Of a stretch of 64,000 bases of DNA, positions 46,200-54,745 are shown piece after piece. Position 1 is the first letter of the stretch. Each line of letters opens with the position of its first letter. The position numbers and the translations under genes are program-made. The stretch is from Planctomycetales bacterium 71-10. Lineage in GTDB: Bacteria > Planctomycetota > Planctomycetia > Isosphaerales > Isosphaeraceae. The notes under the pieces were generated by a model. That model was not told the origin of the DNA and ran no database searches. It saw nothing but the letters and a program-made list of their open reading frames with translations. The DNA is taken from contig MKTT01000050.1 of assembly GCA_001898385.1 (NCBI GenBank), positions 94,489 to 158,488 of the forward strand. Direction: 5' to 3'.

Positions 46200-49046
46200 A
46201 TGTCCGAGGGTCGTCCAGCGTCGCCGGCCAGGTCGCAGTCTCCCAGGTCGGGCGGGACCGAGGCCCGGGAGGCCGCCGGGGCGATCCCGATCGGCCTTCG
46301 CCTCTTCGACGCGATCCTGATCGGCTTCTTCCTGGCGCTGGTGTTCCTCCTGGGGGTCTTCCAGCTCAGGGACACGGCCGATTTCTACTGGCACCTCCGG
46401 ACGGGCGACCTGATCCGCGCGTCGGGGGAGATCCCTCGGGTCGACTTCTACACCTACACCCGGGCCGGCTCCCCCTGGATCGACCTGCACTGGATGTTCC
46501 AGGTCGGCATGAGCTGGGTGCATGACCATGGAGGCGTCCCCGCGCTGACGTTCGCGAAGTGCGCCGTCACCGCCGCGGCGATGCTGCTGCTCATCACCGC
46601 CCGGCGGCGGACGTGGCCGGTCTGGGCGATGGTCGTGGCGTGGCTGCCGGCGCTCCTGGTCCTCTCGGGCCGGATGTACATCCGGCCCGAGACGCTCAGC
46701 CTGCTCTACCTCGCGATGTTCCTGGCGATCCTGATCCGCTGGGACCGTCGGCCGAGGCTCGCCTGGCTCCTGCCGTTCGTCCAGGTGGCCTGGGTGAACT
46801 CGCACGGGCTGTTCGTCCTCGGGCCGATCGTGCTGGCCTTCGCGCTCATCGACGCGGCCCTGCGGCGCGGGGCGTTCTCGGCCGAGCGTCGGGCGTGGTG
46901 GACGACGGTGGTGCCGGCCTCGGCGGCGACGGCCGGGGCCTGCCTGCTCAACCCCTACGGCATCCGAGGGGCGCTCTACCCGCTGGAGCTGGCCTCCACG
47001 ATGAGCAGCCCCAAGTTCACCAAGAGCATCGCGGAGCTGAAGCCGATCCCCGACTTCATCGCCCAGAGCGGCTGGGGCGTGGTCCCGCTCCAGATCCACT
47101 TCGCGACTCTCGCGATCGGGGCACTCAGCTTCGTCGTCCCGATCTGCGCCGCGGCGGTCGCGAGGTTGCGGGGCCCGGTCGAGGAGCCCGTCGACGAATC
47201 GCGATCGCGGAAGAAGAAGGGGAAGGAGCCGGCCGCGAAGGCGAAGCCGGCGAAGGGCAAGAAGGCTGCCGACGTCCCTGGGTCGACGGACGACGGTTGG
47301 CGGATCAGCGTCTTCCGGCTCCTACTGTTCGTGGCGTTCTCGTTCCTAAGCTTCCAGGCGACGCGCAACAGCCACCAGTTCGCGGCCGTGGTCGGCTCGG
47401 TGACGGCCTGGAACTTCGCCGAATGGATCGGGTCGAGGCGGAGGGCCCCGCGACCGATCGAGGCCGACGGGGGAGCCGTCCCCGGGCTCCGGCCCCGCGT
47501 CGCGGCGCTCGTGGCGCTGATCCTGATGACCTTCTTCGTCGGGAGCGGGGCGTTCTACGCCTGGGCCGGCGAGGGCCGGCGGCTGGGATGGGGCGAGGAG
47601 CCTTTGATGTTCCCGCACCAGGCCGCGAAGTTCGCCGGCGGCCCGGGGACGCCCGATCGCTGCGTCACCTTCCACAACGGCCTCGCTTCGCTCTACATCT
47701 ACGAGCACAGCCCCGAGAAGCCCGGCGGCCCCGGCAAGACGGTCTTCACCGATCCGCGGCTCGAAGTCACCGGTCTGGAGTTGTACGGCCGCTACCTCGA
47801 CCTCAAGAATCAGCTCTCCAAGGGCGACCCCGCGGGGATGTCCGAGCTTGAGGCCCAGGGGCGGCCGTCGATCCTCGTCGACCACGAGAACAGCAGCGAG
47901 GTCGGCGCCGGCGTGCTGGCGGACTCGCACTGGCGCTGCGTCTGGTTCGACGCGATCTCCGCCGTCATGGTCCACGAGTCGTACCGCGACCTCGTCGCCG
48001 AGCATGAGGTGGACTTCGGCACCCGGCACTTCCGCCCCTCGCCGGACGCGAAGCCCCGCGGGACGGCGGAGCTGATCGCCGCGTCGAAGGCGAGCCGCAA
48101 CTACGCCAACTTCCTCGGCGACAGGGGCCGCGGCGACCTCGTCCGGCCGTTCACCTTGCTGGCCCTGGACTACGCCCGGGAGGTGGTCGCGGCCGAGCCC
48201 GACTCGCTCGAAGGCTGGAAGTCGATCGGCTACACCGAGATGATCCGGGAGCCCGGCGCGCCCGCCGCCCGCTGCCGCGTCCCGTTCGACCCGACCTTCG
48301 ACCTCTCTACGGCGAGGGCGACCTACGCGTTGAAGCGGGCCGCGGCCGTCGCCCCGAACGACTTCCTCACGCTCGCCCTGCTCCAGCGGTCGTATCAGGA
48401 CCGGGCCATGCTGGAGCCGCTGCGGGCCGTGCTCGCCCGGCTCGTCCGCCTGAGCCCGATCAACCCCAGCCAACGGATGGTGATCGAGGCCGCCGGCCCC
48501 CTGATCGAGCAGGTCGATCAGCGCCTGGCCCCGCCGGCCCCCTCGTCGTGGAAGAACCTCGACGAGCTGGACCGGGCCGTCGACCGCGAGCTAGAACTCG
48601 GGCGGGTGGAGACCGCGGCGCGGCTGCTGGAGTCGGCCTATCCGCCGGGCAAGGCGGGCTGGGACGTCGTGGAGCGGCTCTCCACGCTGCTGCTCCACCT
48701 GGGCGAGCCCGAGCGCGCCCGTCGCCATCTCCGGGCGGCCGTCGACGTCGCCCGTCCGGCGCTCCGCGACGCCCGCCTCGCCGTCTGCGACCTCGTCGAG
48801 GGGCGATTCGGCGAGGCCCGCGGCCTCTACCGGAAGGCGATCGAGGCCGAGCCGAAGCTGTTCGAGGCCCGCTACGGCCTGGCCGTCCTGGAGCAGGACG
48901 ACGCCAGGGCCGACGCCGCCTTCGAACAGGCGATGGCCGCCGTCGAATGCGCCCCGACGGACGCCGCCCGGGGCGCGGCCCGGGCGCTCGCGGCGGCCGT
49001 CCGGAAGTACGCCGGACCGGTCAGATCCGGAGATGCTGGGCGATGA
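46200..49046 (+). CDS. Large membrane protein with C-terminal TPR-like repeats
   Basis: The product is 948 residues. The first ~430 residues hold about ten hydrophobic segments, with the GT-C-like features DTADFYWHLRTGDLIRASGEIPRVD and IDLHWMFQV in the first loop, interrupted by a Lys-rich cytoplasmic insert (about 325-365: SRKKKGKEPAAKAKPAKGKKA). A soluble domain follows, and the last ~250 residues are helical repeats (AAVAPNDFLTLALLQRSYQDRA, HLRAAVDVARPALRDARLAVCDLVEGRFGEARGLYRKAIEAEPKLFEARYGLAVLEQDDARADAAF) typical of TPRs. A GT-C-type glycosyltransferase or O-antigen-ligase-like role is possible but unproven. Its end overlaps the acyl-CoA dehydrogenase gene by 26 bp. Confidence 0.85.
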   Translation: MSEGRPASPARSQSPRSGGTEAREAAGAIPIGLRLFDAILIGFFLALVFLLGVFQLRDTADFYWHLRTGDLIRASGEIPRVDFYTYTRAGSPWIDLHWMFQVGMSWVHDHGGVPALTFAKCAVTAAAMLLLITARRRTWPVWAMVVAWLPALLVLSGRMYIRPETLSLLYLAMFLAILIRWDRRPRLAWLLPFVQVAWVNSHGLFVLGPIVLAFALIDAALRRGAFSAERRAWWTTVVPASAATAGACLLNPYGIRGALYPLELASTMSSPKFTKSIAELKPIPDFIAQSGWGVVPLQIHFATLAIGALSFVVPICAAAVARLRGPVEEPVDESRSRKKKGKEPAAKAKPAKGKKAADVPGSTDDGWRISVFRLLLFVAFSFLSFQATRNSHQFAAVVGSVTAWNFAEWIGSRRRAPRPIEADGGAVPGLRPRVAALVALILMTFFVGSGAFYAWAGEGRRLGWGEEPLMFPHQAAKFAGGPGTPDRCVTFHNGLASLYIYEHSPEKPGGPGKTVFTDPRLEVTGLELYGRYLDLKNQLSKGDPAGMSELEAQGRPSILVDHENSSEVGAGVLADSHWRCVWFDAISAVMVHESYRDLVAEHEVDFGTRHFRPSPDAKPRGTAELIAASKASRNYANFLGDRGRGDLVRPFTLLALDYAREVVAAEPDSLEGWKSIGYTEMIREPGAPAARCRVPFDPTFDLSTARATYALKRAAAVAPNDFLTLALLQRSYQDRAMLEPLRAVLARLVRLSPINPSQRMVIEAAGPLIEQVDQRLAPPAPSSWKNLDELDRAVDRELELGRVETAARLLESAYPPGKAGWDVVERLSTLLLHLGEPERARRHLRAAVDVARPALRDARLAVCDLVEGRFGEARGLYRKAIEAEPKLFEARYGLAVLEQDDARADAAFEQAMAAVECAPTDAARGAARALAAAVRKYAGPVRSGDAGR

Positions 49047-50169
49047 TGTTGCGCTGGATGTCGTTGGTCCCGGAGAACAGGACGCCGCCGGTGCTGTCGC
49101 GGACGTCTCGCTCCAGGCCCTCCTCGACCGTGTAGCCCTGGGCGCCGAAGATCCGGACGGCGTCCAGGCTGTTCTGGGCGAAGCACTCGGAGACGTGGAG
49201 CTTGGCCATCGAGGCGGCGATGGTCGCGTCCTTCCCCTGCTTCTTCAGCCAGGCGTAGCGGTGGACCATGTAGCGGCTGGTCTCCACCCGCGTCAGCATG
49301 TCCACGATCCGGTTCGACACCGACTGGAACTTGCCGATCGACTGGCCGAACTGCTTCCGCTTGCGGGCTCGCTCGATGCAGCGGTCCACCTGGCGCTGCA
49401 TCGTGCCGACGACGCTCGCCAGGATCGCCCCGCGCTCCCATTCCAGGGCCTGGTTGAAGATCCGAGAGCCCCGGCCTTCGCGGCCAAGGAGGCTCTCGGC
49501 GGGGAGTTCGACGTCCTCGAAGACCAGCTCGCCCATCGGGGCGGTCCGCATGCCGAGCTTGGGGATCTCGCGGACGACCCGGAAGCCCGGGGTGCCGGCG
49601 TCGATGAGGAAGGCGGTGATCCCCAGAACGCCCTTGGTGGGGTCGGTGGTGGCGAAGATCAGGAAGACGTCGGCGACGGGGCCGCCGGTGATCCAGACCT
49701 TGCGGCCGTTGAGGATCCACTTGTCCCCCCGGCGCTCGGCCCGGGTCTTCATGCTGAAGATGTCGGAGCCGGCCTCGGGCTCGCTGGCGCCGTTGGCGCC
49801 GAAGGAGCGGCCGTCGCAGAGGGGCGGGATATAGCGCCTCTTCTGGGCGTCGTCGCCGAACACGAGGATCGGCATCGTGATCGTCCAGAGCGAGGCGTTG
49901 AGCGAGAAGAGGAGGCCGGTGTCCGGGCAGGCGTAGCCCAGGCCCTCCATCGCGGCGACGGCGGTGGCGATCTCCTCGCCCTGGCCGCCGTACTCCTTCG
50001 GGACCGGGATGCCGGCCGCGCCGAACTTCGCGCAGCGCTCGTAGCCCTCGCGCCAGAACTCGCCGCGCTGGTCGCGGCCGAGGGCGTCGGGGTCGACGAG
50101 CTGCTCGCGCGCGAAGGCGACGGCGGCGTCGTACCACTTCCGCTGCTCGGCCGAGTATTCGAAGTCCAT
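49021..50169 (-). CDS. Acyl-CoA dehydrogenase
   Basis: The product is 382 residues, the standard length. This FAD enzyme introduces the alpha-beta double bond in acyl-CoA. GANGASEPEAGSDIFSMKTRAER is the flavin-binding signature, WILNGRKVWITGG and FRVVREIPKLGMRTAPMGELVFEDVELP are family blocks, and KRKQFGQSIGKFQSVSNRIVDM and GVLFSGTNDIQRNIIAQHL form the C-terminal helical domain. The exact chain-length specificity cannot be read. It converges with the TPR membrane protein gene, overlapping by 26 bp. Confidence 0.95.
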   Translation of the reverse strand: MDFEYSAEQRKWYDAAVAFAREQLVDPDALGRDQRGEFWREGYERCAKFGAAGIPVPKEYGGQGEEIATAVAAMEGLGYACPDTGLLFSLNASLWTITMPILVFGDDAQKRRYIPPLCDGRSFGANGASEPEAGSDIFSMKTRAERRGDKWILNGRKVWITGGPVADVFLIFATTDPTKGVLGITAFLIDAGTPGFRVVREIPKLGMRTAPMGELVFEDVELPAESLLGREGRGSRIFNQALEWERGAILASVVGTMQRQVDRCIERARKRKQFGQSIGKFQSVSNRIVDMLTRVETSRYMVHRYAWLKKQGKDATIAASMAKLHVSECFAQNSLDAVRIFGAQGYTVEEGLERDVRDSTGGVLFSGTNDIQRNIIAQHLRI

Positions 50170-50216
50170 CGCAACGACCTCCTTGCCTTCCTTCGAGTCC
50201 CCCGGGACGGAGCCGC

Positions 50217-51005
50217 TCAGGCGAGGGCGGCCTGCGGTCGGGGCGTCGACGTCCCGCGGGGAGACGGCATCGTCTCGGCGAACCGCGATTCCGCGTCCAG
50301 ATACCGCCGTTCCAGGTTGATCCAGGCGGCCAGGAACCGCCCCAACTCCTCAAGGCAGCCCCCGCCCTCGAACTCCTTCAACTCCGAGGCGAGGTCGGGG
50401 AGCCAGCCGGCCAGATGATGGCCGAAGAAGTGGCGTTGGGCAAGGTCACAACCCCGCAGCGACGCCGCCGGGGCCCCCCCCAGGCAGACCAGCCGCCGCT
50501 GGATCCGCGACCGGGCGATCAGCCAGGCCATGAATCCCAGCTCCCGCGCCGCGTGGTCCTCGCGCCCCGGCATCCACTCGCGGTCGGGGCAGTCGGCCGC
50601 CTCGTACTCCCGGCGAAGCTCCTCCACGGCCCGCTCCGGCCGCCGCTTCCGCCACGCCCCCTTGTGGTCCATCTCCAGGGGCGAATGCGAGTTGAGGCGG
50701 GACTTCACGAAGAAGCGGTCGTAGTCCGCCTTGAGGTGCGCCAGCGGCTGGCACAGCTCCACGACCAGCGACCGGAGATCCAGGTCCGGGGCACCCGCCG
50801 GGCCGAACTCCGGCGCGCCTCCCCAGGTCGTGGCGCCCTCGCGCAGGGCGTCGACGGCCGCCTCGTCCTCCATCTGGGCCTTCGGGTCGGTCGCGCGGCC
50901 CCACGTCCCGGAGTCGGGATGGGACAGGATCGCCGCCAGGAATTCATAAATCCGCTCGCGACCGGCATCCAGGACGTCGGCGTCCGCTCGGCACTCATCG
51001 CACAT
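50217..51005 (-). CDS. TorD/DmsD-type molybdoenzyme chaperone
   Basis: The product is 262 residues. Family features are the N-terminal RERIYEFLAAILSHPDS, DYDRFFVKSRLNSHSPLEMDHKG (the Tyr/Phe-rich core helix), and HFFGHHLAGWLPDLASELKEFEGGGCLEELGRFLAAWI near the end. These proteins bind Tat signal peptides of molybdenum oxidoreductases such as nitrate, DMSO or TMAO reductase and insert the cofactor. The ATG at 51005 with GGAG upstream is preferred to a longer GTG start. No molybdoenzyme gene is adjacent; the closest link is the cofactor operon at 58.8-62.2 kb. Confidence 0.8.
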   Translation of the reverse strand: MCDECRADADVLDAGRERIYEFLAAILSHPDSGTWGRATDPKAQMEDEAAVDALREGATTWGGAPEFGPAGAPDLDLRSLVVELCQPLAHLKADYDRFFVKSRLNSHSPLEMDHKGAWRKRRPERAVEELRREYEAADCPDREWMPGREDHAARELGFMAWLIARSRIQRRLVCLGGAPAASLRGCDLAQRHFFGHHLAGWLPDLASELKEFEGGGCLEELGRFLAAWINLERRYLDAESRFAETMPSPRGTSTPRPQAALA

Positions 51006-51099
51006 CGCTCGAAGCTCCCCCTCCGGGGCCACGCCGACCCGGATGGGAATGCGTCGGCGGAAAGTGGTCCCTCGGCGCCGGATGTCGAGGCCGGCTGTT

Positions 51100-51228
51100 G
51101 AATACAGTCTATTCGGCTGAGACTGAAAATAAAGTTAATTCCGGCGAATGTGATCATGATTTCCGACCCGCCGGGGAAGGTCGCCTGCGGGGCCGCCTCG
51201 CGCCGGATTTCGTCCTCTTGTATAGAAT
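51100..51228. promoter_or_regulatory. Divergent control region between torD-like and sufS genes
   Basis: An AT-rich block holds the inverted repeat GAATA-CAGTC-TATTC (51100-51114), and TAGAAT (51223-51228) could serve as the -10 of sufS, 44 bp before its ATG. No convincing -35 is seen, so the promoter assignment is weak. Confidence 0.3.
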
Positions 51229-51271
51229 GAGGGATCGAGAGGCGGGATGAGGAATCCGGAGGCGTGATCGG

Positions 51272-52537
51272 ATGGCGGACGTGGCGGCGGTGCGGGGGAC
51301 GGGGCTGGACGTGTCGAGGGTGCGGGCCGATTTCCCGCCGTTGGCCGAGGAGGTGCGGCCGGGGGTCCCCTTGCGATACTTCGACTCCGCGGCCACGGCG
51401 TTGAAGCCGGCTCCGGTGGTCGAGGCCGTCCGCGAGTTCCTGGCCGACTACCCGGCGAACGTCCATCGCGGGCTGCACGTTTTGAGCGAGCGGGCGACGG
51501 AGGCGTTCGAGGGGGCCCGACTGAAGGTGGCGGCGCACCTGGGGGTGGACGATCCCGCGCAGGTCATCTTCACGCGGGGGACGACCGAGGCGATCAACCT
51601 CGTCGCCCGGTCGTGGGGACGGATGGCGCTGAAGCCGGGGGACGCGATCGTCCTGAGCGAGCTTGAGCACCACGCGAACATCGTCCCCTGGCAGATGATC
51701 GCGGCCGAGACCGGGGCGGTGCTGCGGTACGTCGACCTGACCGACGACCTGGAATACGACCTGGACTCGTTCGACCGGCTGTTCGACGACGGCCGGGTGC
51801 GGATGGTCGCGACGACGGGGATGTCGAACGTCACCGGCGTCCGGCCTCCCGTCGAGGAGATCGCCCGCCGCGCTCGCGGGCGCGGGGCCCGCGTGCTGAT
51901 CGACGCGGCCCAGAGCCTGGCCCACGAGGGGCTGGACGTCGTCGAGCTGGGGATCGACTTCGCGGCCTTCTCGGGCCACAAGGTCTTCGGCCCGACGGGC
52001 GTCGGCGTCCTCTACGGGAAGCGGGAGCTTCTCGAAGCGATGGAGCCCGTGCTGGGCGGGGGGAACATGGTGCTCCGCGTGGAGCGCGACCGCGCCGTTT
52101 GGAACGAGCTGCCCGACAAGTTCGAGGCCGGGACCCCGCCGATCGCCGAGGTGATCGGCCTGGGGGCGGCGATCGACTACATCGAAAGCCTGGACGCGGA
52201 GGCCGTCGCCCGCCACGAGCGGGGGCTGATCGAGCACGCCCACGCGACGCTCGGGGCCGTCGAGGGCTTCCGGCTGCTGGGGCCGTCGGACACGGCGGGG
52301 AAGGGGCCGATCGTGGGCTTCACGCTCGACGGGACGCATCCCCACGACCTGTCGCACCTGCTGGACCGCCACGGGATCGCGATCCGGGCGGGCCACCACT
52401 GCGCCATGCCGCTGCACACGAGGCTCGGCATTCCGGCCTCCGCGCGGGCGAGCTTCGCCCTGTACAATACGAAGGACGAGATCGACCGCCTGGCCGAGGC
52501 GCTGGGCTCGATCAAGACCATGCTTCGGCGGCGCTGA
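51272..52537 (+). CDS. sufS: Cysteine desulfurase SufS
   Basis: The product is 421 residues. SufS takes sulfur from cysteine for Fe-S cluster assembly; the persulfide forms on a Cys. The N-terminal FPPLAEEVRPGVPLRYFDSAATALKP and ERATEAFEGAR blocks, the PLP lysine in FSGHKVFGPTGVGVLYGK (about residue 235) and the persulfide Cys in IRAGHHCAMPL near the C-terminus are clear. The ATG at 51272 has GGAGG nine bases upstream. SufU follows 34 bp later. SufB, SufC and SufD are not in the window. Confidence 0.96.
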   Translation: MADVAAVRGTGLDVSRVRADFPPLAEEVRPGVPLRYFDSAATALKPAPVVEAVREFLADYPANVHRGLHVLSERATEAFEGARLKVAAHLGVDDPAQVIFTRGTTEAINLVARSWGRMALKPGDAIVLSELEHHANIVPWQMIAAETGAVLRYVDLTDDLEYDLDSFDRLFDDGRVRMVATTGMSNVTGVRPPVEEIARRARGRGARVLIDAAQSLAHEGLDVVELGIDFAAFSGHKVFGPTGVGVLYGKRELLEAMEPVLGGGNMVLRVERDRAVWNELPDKFEAGTPPIAEVIGLGAAIDYIESLDAEAVARHERGLIEHAHATLGAVEGFRLLGPSDTAGKGPIVGFTLDGTHPHDLSHLLDRHGIAIRAGHHCAMPLHTRLGIPASARASFALYNTKDEIDRLAEALGSIKTMLRRR

Positions 52538-52571
52538 TCCCGCCTCCCCCCGCGCCGCCAGGGAACCGCCG

Positions 52572-52952
52572 ATGGACGATCCGCTGTACCGCGAAGAGAT
52601 CCTGGACCACTATTATTCCTCCCCGTATCGCGGCCGGCTGGAGCGCGCCGACCACGCCTGCGACCTGGACAATCCCTTCTGCGGCGACCAGATCCACGTC
52701 GAACTGGCCGTGGACGGCGACCGCATCAAGGACGTCCGGTTCGACGGCAAGGGGTGCGTCATCAGCCAGGCCGCCACGTCCCTCCTGGCCGAGCGGCTGG
52801 AAGGCGCGACCGTCGAGGAAGCCCTCGGACTCGGCCCTGCCGACGTCGTCAAGCTGCTGGGCATGCCGCTGACCCCCACCCGCATGAAGTGCGGCCTCCT
52901 GGGCTGGAAGGCCATCCGCCAGGCCCTCACCCCCAAGGACGTCACCGCCTGA
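52572..52952 (+). CDS. sufU: SufU zinc-dependent sulfurtransferase
   Basis: The product is 126 residues. SufU is the IscU-like partner that accepts sulfur from SufS; it binds Zn rather than a permanent cluster. The three Cys are in DNPFCGDQIHVELAVDG, FDGKGCVISQAATS and RMKCGLLGWKAI, with Asp42-type DNP. The start YREEILDHYYSSPYRGRLE is the SufU signature. It lies directly after sufS, the usual gene order. Confidence 0.95.
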   Translation: MDDPLYREEILDHYYSSPYRGRLERADHACDLDNPFCGDQIHVELAVDGDRIKDVRFDGKGCVISQAATSLLAERLEGATVEEALGLGPADVVKLLGMPLTPTRMKCGLLGWKAIRQALTPKDVTA

Positions 52953-53148
52953 CGCCGTCGGCTCCGTTCGGCTTCGATCGAGAGCAACCGGTTGCGCGGG
53001 GTGATTGTTATAAACTGTTGCGGCGTGGCGTTTTGGCGGCGAGTCGAGGCGGTCGGAAATTGGCTTCGATCGTCGAGTTCGCGTTGCGTTTTCGAGCCCT
53101 TTCGCCGATCGACCACTTTTCAGGCCCATCGGCCGGAGAGTTCTGAAG

Positions 53149-53222
53149 GGTGGTCCGGGCGGTCCGCCCGGACGTCTTCATCCCGAAGGCCGCCGACGTC
53201 CGGGCGGACGGCCCGGACCACC
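53149..53222. repeat. 28-bp inverted repeat, palindrome family 2
   Basis: Arms 53149-53176 and 53195-53222 are reverse complements with one mismatch and an 18-nt loop. The arms match 22 of 27 positions of the nested palindrome at 35065-35166, so both belong to one family. The element lies in the 567-bp gap after sufU, which holds no supportable gene. Confidence 0.8.
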
Positions 53223-53439
53223 CCGTCGTCGGGCCTCCCGTCGATTTCCGGCGGTGTTGAAAGAAAGCTGCCTCCTCCCGGCGAGGGGGATGACGTCGAA
53301 CTAGGTCGCGACGTTCCGACGGATCGGGCGGAGATCATCTCCGTCGGTTCCTGGTGCTGTCTGTCGGCTTGCCAAATAACGATGGTCCGAGGGTACGATC
53401 GCCGGGCGGCGCGTCGAGGTTTCATCTTTCTTGCGCAAG

Positions 53440-53488
53440 GCGCGTCGGGAAAAGGAAAAGGCCGGCCCCCGGATGTCGGGGGTCGGCC
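53440..53488 (-). terminator. Duplicated 49-bp terminator, copy 1
   Basis: On the minus strand a 12-bp stem with one G-T pair (53460-53471 with 53477-53488) is followed by TTTTCCTTTT. It lies 32 bp after the stop of the small gene ending at 53520. The same 49 bases recur without a change at 54425-54473. Confidence 0.85.
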
Positions 53489-53519
53489 GTCGGAGGTCGT
53501 TCATCCTGCAAGAACGGCT

Positions 53520-53729
53520 TCAGGCGTCGCCGAGGATTCGATGCGGCGGGCCTTCGTTCATGTCTTCCAGCTTCTGTCTGGCCGTCTCCGCCTGCTCGGC
53601 GGTCATGGCCCCCGCCTTGACCATCAATTCAATCCGCTTCAGCTTCGGCATCGCGCGGAGCGTCTCCTTGGCCTTTCGGATTCTCTGGGTCGACGAGGGG
53701 AGCGCCAGCTTGTAACGCTTCACAGACAT
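53520..53729 (-). CDS. Small basic protein overlapping the ART-like gene
   Basis: The product is 69 residues, very basic at the N-terminus (MSVKRYKLALPSSTQRIRKAKETLRAMPKLKR) and then helical (IELMVKAGAMTAEQAETARQKLEDMN). The ATG at 53729 has a strong GGAGG and 6-nt spacing, lying inside the last 101 bp of the preceding gene in another frame, so the two are coupled. The helical second half resembles short partner-binding or dimerisation motifs. A role as the ART-like protein's partner or antitoxin is inference. The terminator copy 1 follows directly. I know of no named family. Confidence 0.65.
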   Translation of the reverse strand: MSVKRYKLALPSSTQRIRKAKETLRAMPKLKRIELMVKAGAMTAEQAETARQKLEDMNEGPPHRILGDA

Positions 53730-54360
53730 CTTTCACCTCCAAACCGCTCGGATGATGGAGCCAGGCTCCCAGGAGGCTCGCCGGGTTGCGGACGCAGAGC
53801 TGGATGTGGGTGTCTCGCGAGATCCAACTCCCATCCCAGATCCGTTTCCCCCCGCCCTTCGGTACGAAGACGCCGCGTGCCGTATCCACCTTCAAGTCGC
53901 GCTCGGACGCTTCGATCACCTGGTAAGCATACTCGAAGACGTCGCGGTCGAGCTTCCTGTATTTCCGGTTGTTCCTCGGCGGTGTCTTATCCGCGAGGGC
54001 CAGGTTCTCCTTGTAGTCCTCGTAGATGTCCGCAAGATATTTCACATTATCGGGTTCCGTCAGGTCAAGGCAGAAGCCGAGGCGGATCATGCACGCGACC
54101 ACCGCCAAGGGCTCCGTGGCGCGTCGTTCCTCGTGGAGGGTCTTCTTCCTCTTCTTCTGATACTCACGTTGTCGGAGTTTCGCCCAGGCCAGGGCCTGTC
54201 TGGGGGCGTATTCCCAGAAGTAGATGCCGGCCCCCAGCCAATCGTAGTCGCGGCGGCTCCAGCGGAAGCCCTCGATGCGATTGACGATCCGCAGGGCTGC
54301 GGTCAGGCCGGTGCCGTGATAGCCGATCACGGTGCGGTGATAGTCGTCGAAACGGGCCAT
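53629..54360 (-). CDS. ADP-ribosyltransferase-like protein (possible toxin or defence effector)
   Basis: The product is 243 residues. The N-terminus has the pattern VIGYHGTGL (His15) and, about 30 residues on, DYDWLGAGIYFWEYAPRQALAWA (Tyr47, Glu50), the HxT...GxYFW arrangement seen in PARP-like ART folds. The middle PLAVVACMIRLGFCLDLTEPDN and the C-terminal DTARGVFVPKGG and HIQLCVRNPASLLGAW are blocks I recall from an uncharacterised bacterial family. ATG 54360 was preferred to a GTG at 54372. The coding DNA is visibly less GC-rich than its neighbours, which suggests transfer. Activity and role are inference. Confidence 0.65.
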   Translation of the reverse strand: MARFDDYHRTVIGYHGTGLTAALRIVNRIEGFRWSRRDYDWLGAGIYFWEYAPRQALAWAKLRQREYQKKRKKTLHEERRATEPLAVVACMIRLGFCLDLTEPDNVKYLADIYEDYKENLALADKTPPRNNRKYRKLDRDVFEYAYQVIEASERDLKVDTARGVFVPKGGGKRIWDGSWISRDTHIQLCVRNPASLLGAWLHHPSGLEVKDVCEALQAGAPLVDPENPKGQGDAPRDAEAEAD

Positions 54361-54424
54361 GGCCGTGATCACCCTTCGGGCATCGCCGGGGAAGGTCGGT
54401 ATCGGGGACTCATCGCCGGGATGG

Positions 54425-54473
54425 GCGCGTCGGGAAAAGGAAAAGGCCGGCCCCCGGATGTCGGGGGTCGGCC
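54425..54473 (-). terminator. Duplicated 49-bp terminator, copy 2
   Basis: Identical over 49 bases to 53440-53488, with the same 12-bp stem (54445-54456 with 54462-54473) and TTTTCCTTTT on the minus strand. It ends the lipoprotein gene at 54512. The two copies flank the ART-like gene pair as direct repeats 985 bp apart. Confidence 0.85.
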
Positions 54474-54511
54474 TTGATGGATGTCGGTGAGCGACGGGCG
54501 ATCCGTGGGGA

Positions 54512-54745
54512 TCAGGGCCCGAGGCCGCCGTGGGTCCGGAACGGCGTCATGTGCGACGGCTGATCGAGGAGCCAGAACCGCTCCCAGTCGTCGCCCCCTT
54601 GACGGAGGTTCTCGGACTCGTTGAGGAGTTGTTCCACGCGCCTGGGCTTGTACGCTGCGTATCTCGGCAGCGGCACCGGCGCACAGCCCTCGAACAGGGC
54701 GAGGGAGGCGACCATGATGGCCAGGGCCGCCAGAAGTTTTCGCAT
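54512..54745 (-). CDS. Small lipoprotein, 77 residues
   Basis: The product is 77 residues. The N-terminus (MRKLLAALAIMVASLALFEGC) is a lipoprotein signal with Gly-Cys at the cut site. The mature part is short (APVPLPRYAAYKPRRVEQLLNESENLRQGGDDWERFWLLDQPSHMTPFRTHGGLGP), rich in Arg and Trp/Leu, with no recognised domain. GGAGGAG precedes the ATG at 54745. Such small lipoproteins are common in planctomycetes and often unassigned. It ends in terminator copy 2. Its outer- or inner-membrane location cannot be told. Confidence 0.8.
   Translation of the reverse strand: MRKLLAALAIMVASLALFEGCAPVPLPRYAAYKPRRVEQLLNESENLRQGGDDWERFWLLDQPSHMTPFRTHGGLGP

Noticed and set aside
53149..54473. CRISPR-like array from repeated GC-rich motifs
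   Set aside because: The repeats are two inverted arms and two terminator copies, not evenly spaced direct repeats with spacers, and there are no cas genes.
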